A program made the position numbers and the translations under genes. The notes below the pieces were generated by a model. It made no database searches, was not told the DNA's origin, and saw nothing but the letters and a program-made list of their open reading frames with translations. From Ideonella_A sakaiensis_A (GTDB lineage Bacteria > Pseudomonadota > Gammaproteobacteria > Burkholderiales > Burkholderiaceae_C): 64,000 nucleotides of DNA. The stretch is from NCBI RefSeq assembly GCF_048320135.1, contig NZ_CP182947.1, positions 682,001-746,000 of the forward strand, in the 5' to 3' direction. Shown here piece by piece: positions 16,616 to 25,330 of this stretch; position 1 is the stretch's first letter; every line of letters begins with the position of its first letter.

Positions 16616-17578
16616 ATGAAGACGCTCATCAGCCTGTTGTTCACCGCCGCGCTGGCCGCACCCGTGGCAGCGCAGGACTTTCCGAACAAGCCCGTCAAGT
16701 TCGTCGTCGGTTATTCGGCCGGCGGCCCGACCGATGTGATCGCACGCCTGATCGGCCAGGACATCGGCCCGGCGCTCGGCCAGACCGTCGTCGTCGAGAA
16801 CAAGGCCGGCGCCAACGGCAATATCGCGACCGAGGACGTCGCGCGCGCACCGGCCGACGGCTATACCGTGATCGTCAACACGCTGTCGCACAACGTCAAT
16901 GCGATCCTGCGTGCCGGCAAGGTCAAATACGACCCGGCCAAGGATTTCGATCCGGTCACGCTTGCCGTCGTGCTGCCGCAGGTGATCGTCACCGGTGCCA
17001 ACTCGCCGTACAACAGCGTCGCCGACATCATCAAGGCCGCGAAGGCCAATCCCGGCACCGTCAACTACGGCACGGCGGGCAACGGCGGTTCGGCACACCT
17101 GTCGGCCGCATTGCTGGAGGACAAGGCCGGCATCAAGATGAACCACATCCCGTTCAAGGGCAATGGTCCGGCACTGACCGAAGTGATCGCCGGCCGGGTC
17201 GACTTCATGTTCTACCCGATGATCGGCATCGCCGACCGCGTCGCGAGCAAGCAGTTGAAGGTGCTCGCCGCAACGACCAAGCAGCGCCATCCGGACTTCC
17301 CGAACGTGCAGACGATGGCCGAGGCCGGCCTGCCCGGCTTCGAGGACTATGTCGGCCCGGTCGGTTTTCTGGTTCCCGCCGGCACCCCGGCACCGGTGGT
17401 CGACAAGCTGAGCAAGGTGATCCGCGCGTCGCTGAACAAGCCGGAGATCCAGGAAAAGCTGCGCGGCCTCGGCGGTGTCGTCGTTGCCAACGAGCCGGCG
17501 CAATACCGCACGTGGCTGAAGGATGATCACGCCCGCTGGGCGCAGCTGATCAAGACGGCACAGGTCTCGGTCGAATAA
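16616..17578 (+). CDS. Bug/TctC family periplasmic solute-binding protein
   Basis: A 320-residue extracytoplasmic receptor of the Bug family, which expanded greatly in Burkholderiales. A signal peptide runs to about residue 19 (cleavage near VAA-QDF). The family signature is clear: KPVKFVVGYSAGGPTDVIARL, then VVENKAGANGNIA and AHLSAALLEDKAGI. Bug receptors bind carboxylates and feed tripartite tricarboxylate transporters; no TctA/TctB membrane genes are present here, as is common. It is the last gene of the operon before an intrinsic terminator and presumably binds that pathway's carboxylate substrate. Confidence 0.92.
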   Translation: MKTLISLLFTAALAAPVAAQDFPNKPVKFVVGYSAGGPTDVIARLIGQDIGPALGQTVVVENKAGANGNIATEDVARAPADGYTVIVNTLSHNVNAILRAGKVKYDPAKDFDPVTLAVVLPQVIVTGANSPYNSVADIIKAAKANPGTVNYGTAGNGGSAHLSAALLEDKAGIKMNHIPFKGNGPALTEVIAGRVDFMFYPMIGIADRVASKQLKVLAATTKQRHPDFPNVQTMAEAGLPGFEDYVGPVGFLVPAGTPAPVVDKLSKVIRASLNKPEIQEKLRGLGGVVVANEPAQYRTWLKDDHARWAQLIKTAQVSVE

Positions 17579-17631
17579 GAGAGACCGCGCATCGGCCCCG
17601 GCGCTCGCCCGGAGCCGCGACCCGCGCAACC

Positions 17632-17659
17632 GCGCCTGCATCAGCAGGCGCTTTTTTTT
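17632..17659 (+). terminator. Rho-independent terminator
   Basis: A perfect 8-bp stem GCGCCTGC / GCAGGCGC with ATCA loop, followed directly by eight T residues. It ends the 13.2-17.6-kb operon, about 50 bases after the Bug receptor stop. Confidence 0.9.
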
Positions 17660-17758
17660 GTCGGCACCCCACACGGAACTTTCGTTCCCCGATTTGTCCC
17701 TACGGTTTTCCGCGCAGCCGTCGCCACCGGCGGCGGCTGCCTCGACCATGGGGCAGCG

Positions 17759-19135
17759 ATGGGCAAGGACAAACAATATGAGTCGGGCAGCCTGAGCCTC
17801 TGGAGCGCAGTGGCGATGGGCACCGGCGTGATGATCGGCGCCGGCATCTTCGCGCTGACCGGGCAGGTCGCCGAACTGGCGCGCGGCCTGTATCCGCTGG
17901 CCTTTCTGCTCGCCGCGGTCGTCAGCGCGTTCAGCGCCTACAGCTGCGTGAAGATGGCCAACGCCTGGCCATCGGCCGGCGGCATCGCGATGTTCCTGAA
18001 GAAGGCCTATGGCCGCAGCCTCGTCACCGCGGGCTGCGCGCTGCTGATGGTGTTCTCGATGATCATCAACGAGAGTCTGGTCGCGCGGACCTTCGGAACC
18101 TATGTGCTGCAGGCCTTCGACGTCGACGAGAACTCGAACTGGGTCGCCATTCTCGGCGTCGGGTTGATCGTCTTCGCCTACCTCGTCAATGTCGCGACCA
18201 ACGAGCTGATCAGCCGGATCTCGGTTGCATCGGCGCTGGTGAAGGTCGGCGGCATCGTGATCTTCGCGTTGATCACACTGACGCTGGCCGGCTTCTCCTT
18301 CCAACCGGCCGATTCGATCGGCGGCGGCGCCACGTCGGCAGGTGACGCAGCCGAAGGCGGCATCGCCGGCTTCGTTGCCGCGGTTGCGCTCGGCATCCTC
18401 GCCTACAAGGGTTTCACGACAATCACCAACAGCGGCAGCGAACTGGAGAATCCGCAGCGCAATGTCGGCCGCGCGATCATCATCTCTTTGGCAATCTGCC
18501 TTGTCGTCTACCTGCTGGTGTCGTGGGCGGTCGGCTCGACGCTGACGATCGACGAAATCGTCAACGCGAAGGACTTTTCGCTCGCCGAGGCCTCACGCGG
18601 CATCGGCATCGGCCGCTACGGCGTCTGGTTCACGATCGCCGTTGCGGTGATCGCGACCGCTTCCGGCCTGCTGGCAAGCGTCTTCGCGGTCTCGCGGATG
18701 CTCGCGATGATCACGAAGATGGAGCTGATTCCGCACCGCCACCTCGGCATGCCGGGCACGGTGCAGAAACACATGCTCGTCTACATCTGCGTCACCGCGG
18801 CGCTGCTGACGGTCTTCTTCGACCTGAGCCGGATCGCCTCGCTCGGCGCGATCTTCTACCTGGTGATGGACATTGCGATCCACTGGGGCCTGTATCGCCA
18901 CCTGCGCGACGAGGCCGGTGCGAAGGGCTGGGTCGTGCTGACTGCGATCGGGCTCGACGTGATCGTGCTCGGCGCCTTCCTGTGGATCAAGATGCTGCGC
19001 GATCCGATGATCCTGCTGTGGGCGGGCGTCGGCATCGTGGCGATCTTTGTGCTCGAATGGCTGTTCCTGCGCCAGCACGACTATTCGGACGGCGAGGACC
19101 CGAACTACCAGAGCCCGGGCGAACGCTCGTCCTGA
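17759..19135 (+). CDS. APC family amino acid/amine permease
   Basis: A 458-residue integral membrane protein with about twelve hydrophobic segments. The N-terminal GTGVMIGAGIFALTGQ is the unwound TM1 substrate/ion-binding motif of the amino acid-polyamine-organocation superfamily, and GFTTITNSGSELENPQRNVGRAI is the characteristic segment after TM6. It should import an amino acid or amine across the inner membrane. It stands alone after a terminator and about 100 bases before a sulfatase. Transport of the sulfatase substrate cannot be excluded but has no direct support. Confidence 0.9.
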   Translation: MGKDKQYESGSLSLWSAVAMGTGVMIGAGIFALTGQVAELARGLYPLAFLLAAVVSAFSAYSCVKMANAWPSAGGIAMFLKKAYGRSLVTAGCALLMVFSMIINESLVARTFGTYVLQAFDVDENSNWVAILGVGLIVFAYLVNVATNELISRISVASALVKVGGIVIFALITLTLAGFSFQPADSIGGGATSAGDAAEGGIAGFVAAVALGILAYKGFTTITNSGSELENPQRNVGRAIIISLAICLVVYLLVSWAVGSTLTIDEIVNAKDFSLAEASRGIGIGRYGVWFTIAVAVIATASGLLASVFAVSRMLAMITKMELIPHRHLGMPGTVQKHMLVYICVTAALLTVFFDLSRIASLGAIFYLVMDIAIHWGLYRHLRDEAGAKGWVVLTAIGLDVIVLGAFLWIKMLRDPMILLWAGVGIVAIFVLEWLFLRQHDYSDGEDPNYQSPGERSS

Positions 19136-19242
19136 GCCTCGGCACGACACCGGCAGAGCCGCGGCCTGGCGGGATGTCGGCGGTGATACGCTTCAAGCCC
19201 GCGCCAGCGCCGCGCGGCACCGATGCCGAACCTCACCACCGC

Positions 19243-20565
19243 ATGAAACCCAACATCATCTTCATCGTTTCCGACGACCTCGGCTATGCCGATCTGGGCT
19301 GCTACGGCGGCCGCGATGCGAGCTTCGGCGTGGTGTCGCCGAACATCGATGCGCTGGCCGCCGGCGGCCTGCGGCTGACCGAGGGTTATGCAAATTCACC
19401 GGTCTGCTCGCCGACGCGGTTCGCGATGATCACGATGCGCTACCAGTACCGGCTGCGCGGCGCGCTCGAGGAACCGATCCACAGCGGCAGCAAGGGCAGC
19501 ACGACGCTCGGTCTGCCGCCGGAGATCCCGACGCTGCCTTCGCAGCTGCGCAAGGCCGGCTACAACACCGCACTGGTCGGCAAATGGCACCTCGGCTACC
19601 CGCCGTCGTTCGGTCCGCTGCGTTCAGGCTACGACGAATTCTTCGGCATCATGGCCGGTGGCGTCGACTATTTCACGCACTGTTCGAGCAAGGGCGACCA
19701 CGACCTCTACCTCGGCGAGCAGGAGCACCGCGAGGTGGGTTATCTGACCGACATTTTTTCGGGCCGCGCGGTCGACTATGTGCAGCGCATGGCCAGCGAC
19801 GCGAAGGCCGGCAAGCCGTTTTTTCTCAGCCTGCACTACACCGCGCCGCACTGGCCGTGGGAAACCCGCGACGATGCCGATGTCGCGCCGGAGGTGGCCG
19901 CAAACCTGTTCCACCTGCACGGCGGCAATGTCGACGCCTATCGCCGGATGATCCACCACATGGACGAAGGCATCGGGCAGATCGTGTTGGCCCTGCGCGA
20001 GCAGGATCTGCTCGACGATACGCTGACCGTCTTCACCAGCGACAACGGCGGCGAGCGCTTTTCCGACAACTGGCCGCTGGTCGGCGGCAAGATGGACCTG
20101 ACCGAAGGCGGCATCCGCGTGCCGTGGATCGCGCATTGGCCGAACGGCATTCCGGCCGGCTCGGTCAGCGGCCAGCATTGCATGACGATGGACTGGTCGG
20201 CGACGATGCTCGAGCTCGGTGGTGGCAGGCCCGATCCGGATTACCCGCTCGACGGTGTGTCGCTGCAAGCCCTGCTGCGCGATCCGACGACGCAGTTCGA
20301 GCGGCCGCTGTTCTGGCGCATGAAGCATCGCCAGCAGCGCGCGTTGCGCGACGGCCGCTGGAAATACCTGAAGGTCGACGAACACGAATACCTGTTCGAC
20401 ATCCACGCCGATGCCCGCGAGCGCGCCAACCATGCGAAGCGCGAGCCGGATCGGCTGGCGGCAATGCGCGAGCGCTGGCTGCAATGGGATGCGACGATGC
20501 CACCGATCCCGCCCGATGCGACCGTCAGCCTCGGCTATTCGGTGAAGGACATGCCGCAGCGCTGA
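19243..20565 (+). CDS. Sulfatase (arylsulfatase/alkaline phosphatase superfamily)
   Basis: A 440-residue sulfatase. The metal-binding N-terminus NIIFIVSDDLGYADLGCYGG and the formylglycine motif CSPTR (in NSPVCSPTRFAM) identify it; GKWHLG and FTSDNGGE follow in order. The Cys is the residue converted to formylglycine. The chosen ATG sits right at the first strand and leaves no signal peptide, so a cytoplasmic enzyme is expected; a start 23 codons upstream would not add a signal peptide either. No maturase was seen in the window. A DUF3237 gene follows after four bases. Confidence 0.88.
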   Translation: MKPNIIFIVSDDLGYADLGCYGGRDASFGVVSPNIDALAAGGLRLTEGYANSPVCSPTRFAMITMRYQYRLRGALEEPIHSGSKGSTTLGLPPEIPTLPSQLRKAGYNTALVGKWHLGYPPSFGPLRSGYDEFFGIMAGGVDYFTHCSSKGDHDLYLGEQEHREVGYLTDIFSGRAVDYVQRMASDAKAGKPFFLSLHYTAPHWPWETRDDADVAPEVAANLFHLHGGNVDAYRRMIHHMDEGIGQIVLALREQDLLDDTLTVFTSDNGGERFSDNWPLVGGKMDLTEGGIRVPWIAHWPNGIPAGSVSGQHCMTMDWSATMLELGGGRPDPDYPLDGVSLQALLRDPTTQFERPLFWRMKHRQQRALRDGRWKYLKVDEHEYLFDIHADARERANHAKREPDRLAAMRERWLQWDATMPPIPPDATVSLGYSVKDMPQR

Positions 20566-20569
20566 GCCG

Positions 20570-21037
20570 ATGAGCGACTTGCCGGCACCCGAACTGGAAC
20601 TGGTCGCGCGGCTGACCGTGCGCGTCGCCGCGCCGCTCGAGATCGGCGCGGTCGGCGCCGGCCGGCGGCGGTTGATCCCGATCATCGGCGGCGAGCTGCA
20701 CGGGCCGCGGCTGCACGGCAGCGTCGAAGCCGCGGGCGCCGATTTCCAGCTGGTGCGCAACGACAGCGTCGCCGAACTCGATGCGCGATATGTGCTGCGG
20801 CTGGCTGACGGCACCGCGGTCTTCGTCAGCAACCGCGCGCTGCGCCGCGCATCGCCCGAAGTCACCGAGCGGCTGGTGCGCGGCGAAGCGGTCGACCCGG
20901 CGCTGGTCTATTTCCGCTGCGCGCCGTCGTTCGAGGTGCAGGACGGGCCGTGGCGCTGGCTGGCCGAAAACCTCTTCATCGGCAGCGGCGTGCGCCGCCC
21001 CGATTCGGTCGAGATGGCGTTTTATCTGGTGCGCTGA
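20570..21037 (+). CDS. DUF3237 domain-containing protein
   Basis: A 155-residue beta-rich protein fitting DUF3237: LTVRVAAPLEIGAVGAGRRRLIPIIGGELHGPRLHGSVEAAGADF at the N-terminus and a conserved RADSVEMAFYL-like end (RRPDSVEMAFYLVR). The family has no assigned activity and is often found beside catabolic enzymes. It is co-directional with and four bases downstream of the sulfatase, so probably in the same transcript. Confidence 0.85.
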   Translation: MSDLPAPELELVARLTVRVAAPLEIGAVGAGRRRLIPIIGGELHGPRLHGSVEAAGADFQLVRNDSVAELDARYVLRLADGTAVFVSNRALRRASPEVTERLVRGEAVDPALVYFRCAPSFEVQDGPWRWLAENLFIGSGVRRPDSVEMAFYLVR

Positions 21038-21045
21038 GCGAACAG

Positions 21046-21070
21046 CAAAAACAGCGCCGACGGGCGCTGT
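21046..21070 (-). terminator. Intrinsic terminator for copZ (minus strand)
   Basis: An 8-bp perfect stem ACAGCGCC / GGCGCTGT (21051-21058 and 21063-21070) with GACG loop. Read on the minus strand it is followed by TTTTTG, so it serves the leftward metallochaperone gene ending at 21092. In the rightward direction the T-run is weak. Confidence 0.75.
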
Positions 21071-21091
21071 TCTGTCGATCGAAGCGCCGGA

Positions 21092-21298
21092 TCAGGTCGC
21101 GGCCGGCACCGGCGTATACCCGGCCTCGCTGATCGCATCGCGCAGTTCGTCGGCATCGGCGTTTGCCGAGTCGATCTCGACCCGGTGCGATGCCAGATCG
21201 ACATTGACCCGTGCGTCGGCATCGGTCGCCTTGACGGCCTTCGTGATGCTGCTAACGCAATGGCCGCAGGTCATGTCCTTGACTTCGAAAGCGATCAT
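21092..21298 (-). CDS. copZ: CopZ-like copper chaperone (HMA domain)
   Basis: A 68-residue single heavy-metal-associated domain with the MTCGHC metal site (Cys11, Cys14) and the betaalphabetabetaalphabeta pattern ending AISEAGYTPV. It binds Cu(I) in the cytoplasm and would pass it to the divergent CopA pump or to CueR. The ATG has GGAG eight bases upstream. It is transcribed leftward from a promoter with the 19-base spacer typical of MerR-family control and ends at a terminator. Confidence 0.88.
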   Translation of the reverse strand: MIAFEVKDMTCGHCVSSITKAVKATDADARVNVDLASHRVEIDSANADADELRDAISEAGYTPVPAAT

Positions 21299-21329
21299 GT
21301 TGTTCTCCGGTGAGTGGTTGAATGGCGTT

Positions 21330-21360
21330 AATCTAAAGTTTTCCACCATGGCAAGGTCAA
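21330..21360 (-). promoter_or_regulatory. CueR-type promoter of copZ
   Basis: On the minus strand: -35 TTGACC (21360-21355), a 19-base spacer (21354-21336) and -10 TAGATT (21335-21330). The overlong 19-base spacer with a partial dyad (ACCTTGCC...GGAAAACT) is the signature of promoters activated by DNA distortion by MerR-family regulators such as CueR. The copZ start codon lies 32 bases downstream of the -10. Confidence 0.75.
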
Positions 21361-21409
21361 TGACCTGTTGTGCAAATCCCCTCTTCAAAAAGGGAGACCT
21401 CCCAACCCA

Positions 21410-21440
21410 TTGACCTTCCCATCATGGGAACCATGACGAT
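21410..21440 (+). promoter_or_regulatory. CueR-type promoter of copA
   Basis: -35 TTGACC (21410-21415) followed by the palindrome TTCCCATCATGGGAA (21416-21430) and a 19-base spacing to a poor -10, GACGAT (21435-21440). A strong -35 with a dyad filling an overlong spacer is the CueR/MerR arrangement. The copA start is 42 bases downstream. The palindrome is more perfect than that of the divergent copZ promoter. Confidence 0.75.
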
Positions 21441-21482
21441 CGCCGCACACTCAACCAGAGCGGACCATCGGAGGAAAGATCA

Positions 21483-23936
21483 ATGACAACTTCAGCAGCA
21501 GCGGCCAATGCCGCGATCCGGCTCCAGGTCAGCGGCATGACCTGCGCCTCCTGCGTCGGTCGGGTCGAAAAATCATTGCGCGCAGTGCCCGGCGTCAACG
21601 AGGTCAGCGTCAATCTGGCGACCGAGCAGGCCCACGTCGAGGCCACGCCCGGCGTCGACCCGCAGGCGCTGGCAGCCGCGGTGCGCAAGGCCGGTTGCGA
21701 GGTCGAGACGAGCGAATACGACCTGCAGATCGACGGCATGACCTGCGCGTCGTGCGTCGGCCGGGTCGAAAAGGCCTTGCTGAAGGTGCCGGGGGTTTCT
21801 GCTGCTGCCGTCAACCTGGCGACCGAACGCGCGAAGGTCACCGCGTTGTCGACCGTCGAGATGGCCGCTTTGATCGCTGCGGTCGACAAGGCCGGTTATG
21901 TCGCGAGAAGTCCCGAGCAGTCGACCACGGCCCAGACACCGGCGCGAAAGCTGCCCGAATGGTGGCCGGTTGCGATCAGCGGCCTGCTGACGATACCGCT
22001 GGTTGCGCCGATGTTGCTCGAACCGTTCGGCATCCACTGGATGCTCAATGGCTGGGTGCAGCTGGCACTGGCGACGCCGGTGCAGTTCTGGCTCGGTGCG
22101 CGCTTCTACCGCGCCGGCTACAAGGCCGTGCGCGCCCGCACCGGCAACATGGACCTGCTGGTCGCGCTTGGCACCTCGGCGGCCTGGGGGCTGTCGCTGT
22201 ACATGCTGATCCGCGACGGCAGCGAGGGCATGCCGCACCTCTATTTCGAGGCGTCGGCCGCGGTGATCACGCTGGTTTTGCTCGGCAAGTGGCTGGAAAC
22301 CCGCGCCAAGCGGCAGACCGCCGATGCGATCCGCGCGCTGAATGCATTGCGGCCGGCAACGGCTCGGGTGCGGCGCGATGGCCGCGAAATCGAGCTGCCG
22401 ATCGAACAGGTGGCGGTCGGCGATACCGTCCTGGTGCGCCCCGGCGAGCGGGTGCCGGTCGACGGCGAGGTGCGCGAAGGCGCGAGCCATGTCGACGAAT
22501 CGCTGATCACCGGCGAAAGCCTGCCGGTCTCGAAATCAACTGGCGACAAGGTCACCGGTGGCTCGATCAATGCCGACGGCATGTTGACGATCGAGACGCT
22601 GGCCATCGGCGCCGAGACGACGCTGGCGCGGATCATCCGGATGGTCGAATCGGCGCAGGCCGCGAAGGCGCCGATCCAGCGCACCGTCGACCGCGTCAGC
22701 GCGGTCTTCGTTCCCGTCGTGCTGGTCGTCGCGGTGCTGACTTTCGTCGGCTGGCTGATCGCAAGCGGCGATGTCGAACATGCGCTGATCACCGCGGTGG
22801 CGGTGCTGGTGATTGCCTGCCCGTGTGCGCTCGGCCTGGCCACACCGACCGCGATCATGGCCGGCACCGGCGTCGCGGCGCGCCACGGCATCCTGATCAA
22901 GGACGCCGAGGCGCTCGAAGTGACGCACTCGGTGACGACGGTCGCCTTCGACAAGACCGGTACGCTGACCATCGGCAAGCCGTCGCTGGTTGCCCATGAG
23001 CCGGCCGCAGGTGGCGATCGCGAACAGCTGCTGCGGCTCGCGGCGGCCTTGCAGCAGACCAGCGAACACCCGCTGGCCCATGCGGTGCTCGACAAGGCGC
23101 AGGCGCAGCAGCTGCAGATCCCGCCGGCCAGCGATGCAAAGGCGCTGCCCGGCCGCGGCCTGCAGGGCGTCGTCGAAGGCCAGTTGCTGCTGCTCGGCAG
23201 CAGCCGGCTGCTCGATGAAAACGGCGTCGACCAGGCGGCGCTGGCCGACGAGGCCAAGCGGCTGGAAAACGATGGCAGGACGATCTCGTGGCTGATCCGC
23301 AAGGACGGCGACCGCGCGCAGCTGCTCGGTCTGCTGGCATTTGGCGACTCGATCAAGCCGGCAGCGCGTCATGCGGTGCAGCGGCTGCAGCAGCTCGGCA
23401 TCAGGACGGTGATGCTGACCGGCGACAACCGCGGCAGCGCCGAGGCCGTCGCCCGCGCGCTCGGCATCGACGAGGTCCGTGCCCAGGTATTGCCTGGCGA
23501 CAAGGCCGAGGTCGTGCAGCAGTTGCGCGCCGGTGGCCAGGTCGTCGCGATGGTCGGCGACGGCATCAACGATGCGCCGGCACTGGCGGCGGCCGATGTC
23601 GGCATCGCGATGTCGAGCGGTTCCGATGTTGCGATGGAAACCGCCGGCATCACGCTGATGCGTGGCGACCCGCGGCTGGTCGCCGACGCGATCGATGTCT
23701 CGCGCCATACCTATTCGACGATCAAGCGCGGGCTGTTCTGGGCCTTTGCCTATAACGTCGTCGGCATTCCGCTGGCGGCGTTCGGTTTCCTCAGCCCGGT
23801 GGTGGCCGGCGCCGCAATGGCCTTCAGCAGTGTCAGCGTGGTCGCCAATGCGCTGCTGCTGCGACGCTGGCGTGGTGCGGCCGACGATCAACCGGCAGCC
23901 GAGCCGAAAGCATCGGCGCGTGCTGCCACCGCCTGA
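21483..23936 (+). CDS. copA: Copper-exporting P1B-type ATPase CopA
   Basis: An 817-residue P1B-1 ATPase that pumps Cu(I) from cytoplasm to periplasm. Two N-terminal HMA domains each carry MTCASC (Cys21/24 and Cys88/91). Then come the actuator TGES, the intramembrane CPCALG copper site, the phosphorylated Asp in DKTGT, HPLAHAV and GDGINDAP of the nucleotide domain. Length and domain order are normal. A GGAG precedes the ATG. Regulation by CueR from the promoter directly upstream is strongly suggested, and cueR is the next gene. Confidence 0.95.
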   Translation: MTTSAAAANAAIRLQVSGMTCASCVGRVEKSLRAVPGVNEVSVNLATEQAHVEATPGVDPQALAAAVRKAGCEVETSEYDLQIDGMTCASCVGRVEKALLKVPGVSAAAVNLATERAKVTALSTVEMAALIAAVDKAGYVARSPEQSTTAQTPARKLPEWWPVAISGLLTIPLVAPMLLEPFGIHWMLNGWVQLALATPVQFWLGARFYRAGYKAVRARTGNMDLLVALGTSAAWGLSLYMLIRDGSEGMPHLYFEASAAVITLVLLGKWLETRAKRQTADAIRALNALRPATARVRRDGREIELPIEQVAVGDTVLVRPGERVPVDGEVREGASHVDESLITGESLPVSKSTGDKVTGGSINADGMLTIETLAIGAETTLARIIRMVESAQAAKAPIQRTVDRVSAVFVPVVLVVAVLTFVGWLIASGDVEHALITAVAVLVIACPCALGLATPTAIMAGTGVAARHGILIKDAEALEVTHSVTTVAFDKTGTLTIGKPSLVAHEPAAGGDREQLLRLAAALQQTSEHPLAHAVLDKAQAQQLQIPPASDAKALPGRGLQGVVEGQLLLLGSSRLLDENGVDQAALADEAKRLENDGRTISWLIRKDGDRAQLLGLLAFGDSIKPAARHAVQRLQQLGIRTVMLTGDNRGSAEAVARALGIDEVRAQVLPGDKAEVVQQLRAGGQVVAMVGDGINDAPALAAADVGIAMSSGSDVAMETAGITLMRGDPRLVADAIDVSRHTYSTIKRGLFWAFAYNVVGIPLAAFGFLSPVVAGAAMAFSSVSVVANALLLRRWRGAADDQPAAEPKASARAATA

Positions 23937-23946
23937 GGAGGCAACC

Positions 23947-24348
23947 ATGGAAGCGATGAACATCGGCCAGGCATCGAAGGCATCGGGCGTCTCGGCGAAG
24001 ATGATCCGCCACTATGAAAGTGTCGGCCTGTTTCCGGAAGCACGGCGCACCGATGCCGGCTACCGGCAATACGGCGACAAGGATCTGCATACGCTGCGTT
24101 TTATCCGCCGGGCCCGCGATCTCGGTTTCTCGATCGAGCAGATCCGCGAACTGCTCGCGTTGTGGCAGGACCGCCGCCGCCCGAGCCGCCAGGTAAAGGC
24201 CTTCGCGCAGGCGCACATCCAGGAACTCGAGCAGAAGTTGCAGGAGATCCAGGCGATGAAGGCGACACTCGAACACCTGGTGCATTGCTGCAGCGGCGAC
24301 GACCGGCCCGACTGCCCGATCATCGATTCGCTGGCGTCGACTTCCTGA
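23947..24348 (+). CDS. cueR: MerR-family copper-responsive regulator CueR
   Basis: A 133-residue MerR protein: winged HTH at the N-terminus (MNIGQASKASGVSAKMIRHYESVGLF), a long dimerisation helix and a C-terminal metal loop with Cys115 and Cys123 eight residues apart (CSGDDRPDCPI), the Cu(I) site spacing of CueR. An extra Cys114 precedes it. It lies ten bases after copA, so it is co-expressed with the pump it controls. Its 3' end overlaps the convergent DUF72 gene by 29 bases. Confidence 0.93.
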   Translation: MEAMNIGQASKASGVSAKMIRHYESVGLFPEARRTDAGYRQYGDKDLHTLRFIRRARDLGFSIEQIRELLALWQDRRRPSRQVKAFAQAHIQELEQKLQEIQAMKATLEHLVHCCSGDDRPDCPIIDSLASTS

Positions 24349-25315
24349 CGGCAGCCCGGCTGCGCGCCGGAAAGGCCGGCCCGCGTTCGCGCGGCCGCTT
24401 TTCCGACGGCGGCGGCGCGTCGCCGAATCCGCCGAACTGATCGGCAAGCCCGAGCCGTGCGGCAAGCCGCTTCGCATCGAACGGCGCATGCACCTTCACG
24501 TCGTTGTCGAAATAGCAGAAGACATCGCGCTTCGCACGTTTCGGCGCCGCCTTGCCGGATGCCAGCCGCGCATCGTCGACCTGGCTGCCGCGGGCCCAGG
24601 TTTCGATGCGTTCGGCCCAGCGGTCGAGCGCCTGTTCCCCATAGCCGCTCGCATACAGCTCCTCGTCGCCGTGCAGCCTGATGTAGACGAAGTCGGCGGT
24701 CAGGTCTTCCAGCAGCGGCCATCGGCCGGCCGTATCGGCAACGACCAGCGCAATCCGGTGTTTGCGCAGCAGCGCAATGAACTTCGGGTCGACGAAACTC
24801 TGGTGCCGGATCTCGACCGCATGGCGCAGCCGGCGCTTGCGGCCACTGCGCAGGCTCGCGCGGCCGTCGACACGCTCATCGTGACGGCGCGCAAGCGTTC
24901 TTGCTGCATCGGTATCGCGCGGCAGCAGTTCGAAGAAGGCGGCGAAGCGTTCGGCATCGAAGCGCATCCGCGGCGGAAACTGCCACAGGATCGGTCCGAG
25001 CTTGTTGCCGAGTTCGAAGATGCCGGAGGCGAAGAAGTTGGCGAGCGCGACCTCGACATCCCGCAACTGCTTCATGTGCGTGATGTAGCGCGAACCCTTG
25101 ACCGCAAATACGAAGTTCGCCGGCGTCTGCTCGCGCCATTCGGCAAACGATTCGGGCCGCTGCAGCGAATAAAACGAGCCGTTGATCTCTATCGTCTGCA
25201 CCTGCCGCGATGCGAACTCGAGTTCGCGCCGCTGCGCCAGTTTCGGCGGGTAGAACACGCCGCGCCACGGCGGATAACGCCAACCGGAAATGCCGATCTG
25301 GATCTGCCCGCGCAT
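24320..25315 (-). CDS. DUF72 domain-containing protein
   Basis: A 331-residue TIM-barrel-like DUF72 protein: QIGISGWRYPPWRGVFYPPKL at the N-terminus, then TIEINGSFYSLQ, FVFAVKGSRYITH, LGPILWQFPP, AVEIRH and VYIRLHG. No activity is established for the family. ATG at 25315 is used; a GTG five codons upstream is equally possible. The C-terminus has a basic tail (KRPRERGPAF...) that overlaps the end of cueR by 29 bases on the opposite strand. It is 16 bases downstream of the glucose dehydrogenase gene. Confidence 0.85.
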   Translation of the reverse strand: MRGQIQIGISGWRYPPWRGVFYPPKLAQRRELEFASRQVQTIEINGSFYSLQRPESFAEWREQTPANFVFAVKGSRYITHMKQLRDVEVALANFFASGIFELGNKLGPILWQFPPRMRFDAERFAAFFELLPRDTDAARTLARRHDERVDGRASLRSGRKRRLRHAVEIRHQSFVDPKFIALLRKHRIALVVADTAGRWPLLEDLTADFVYIRLHGDEELYASGYGEQALDRWAERIETWARGSQVDDARLASGKAAPKRAKRDVFCYFDNDVKVHAPFDAKRLAARLGLADQFGGFGDAPPPSEKRPRERGPAFPARSRAAVRKSTPANR

Positions 25316-25330
25316 CGCCGCACCGATCAC

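Noticed and set aside
16583..18304. Long minus-strand frame of 573 codons across the Bug receptor and permease genes
   Set aside because: Antisense shadow typical of GC-rich coding DNA: it covers a clear terminator and two well-supported plus-strand genes, and its sequence is Arg/Asp/His-rich with no recognisable domain.
24320..24348. The overlap of cueR and the DUF72 gene as a sign that one is misannotated
   Set aside because: Both C-termini are plausible (CueR metal loop complete before the overlap; DUF72 tail is a basic extension), and short convergent overlaps are common.
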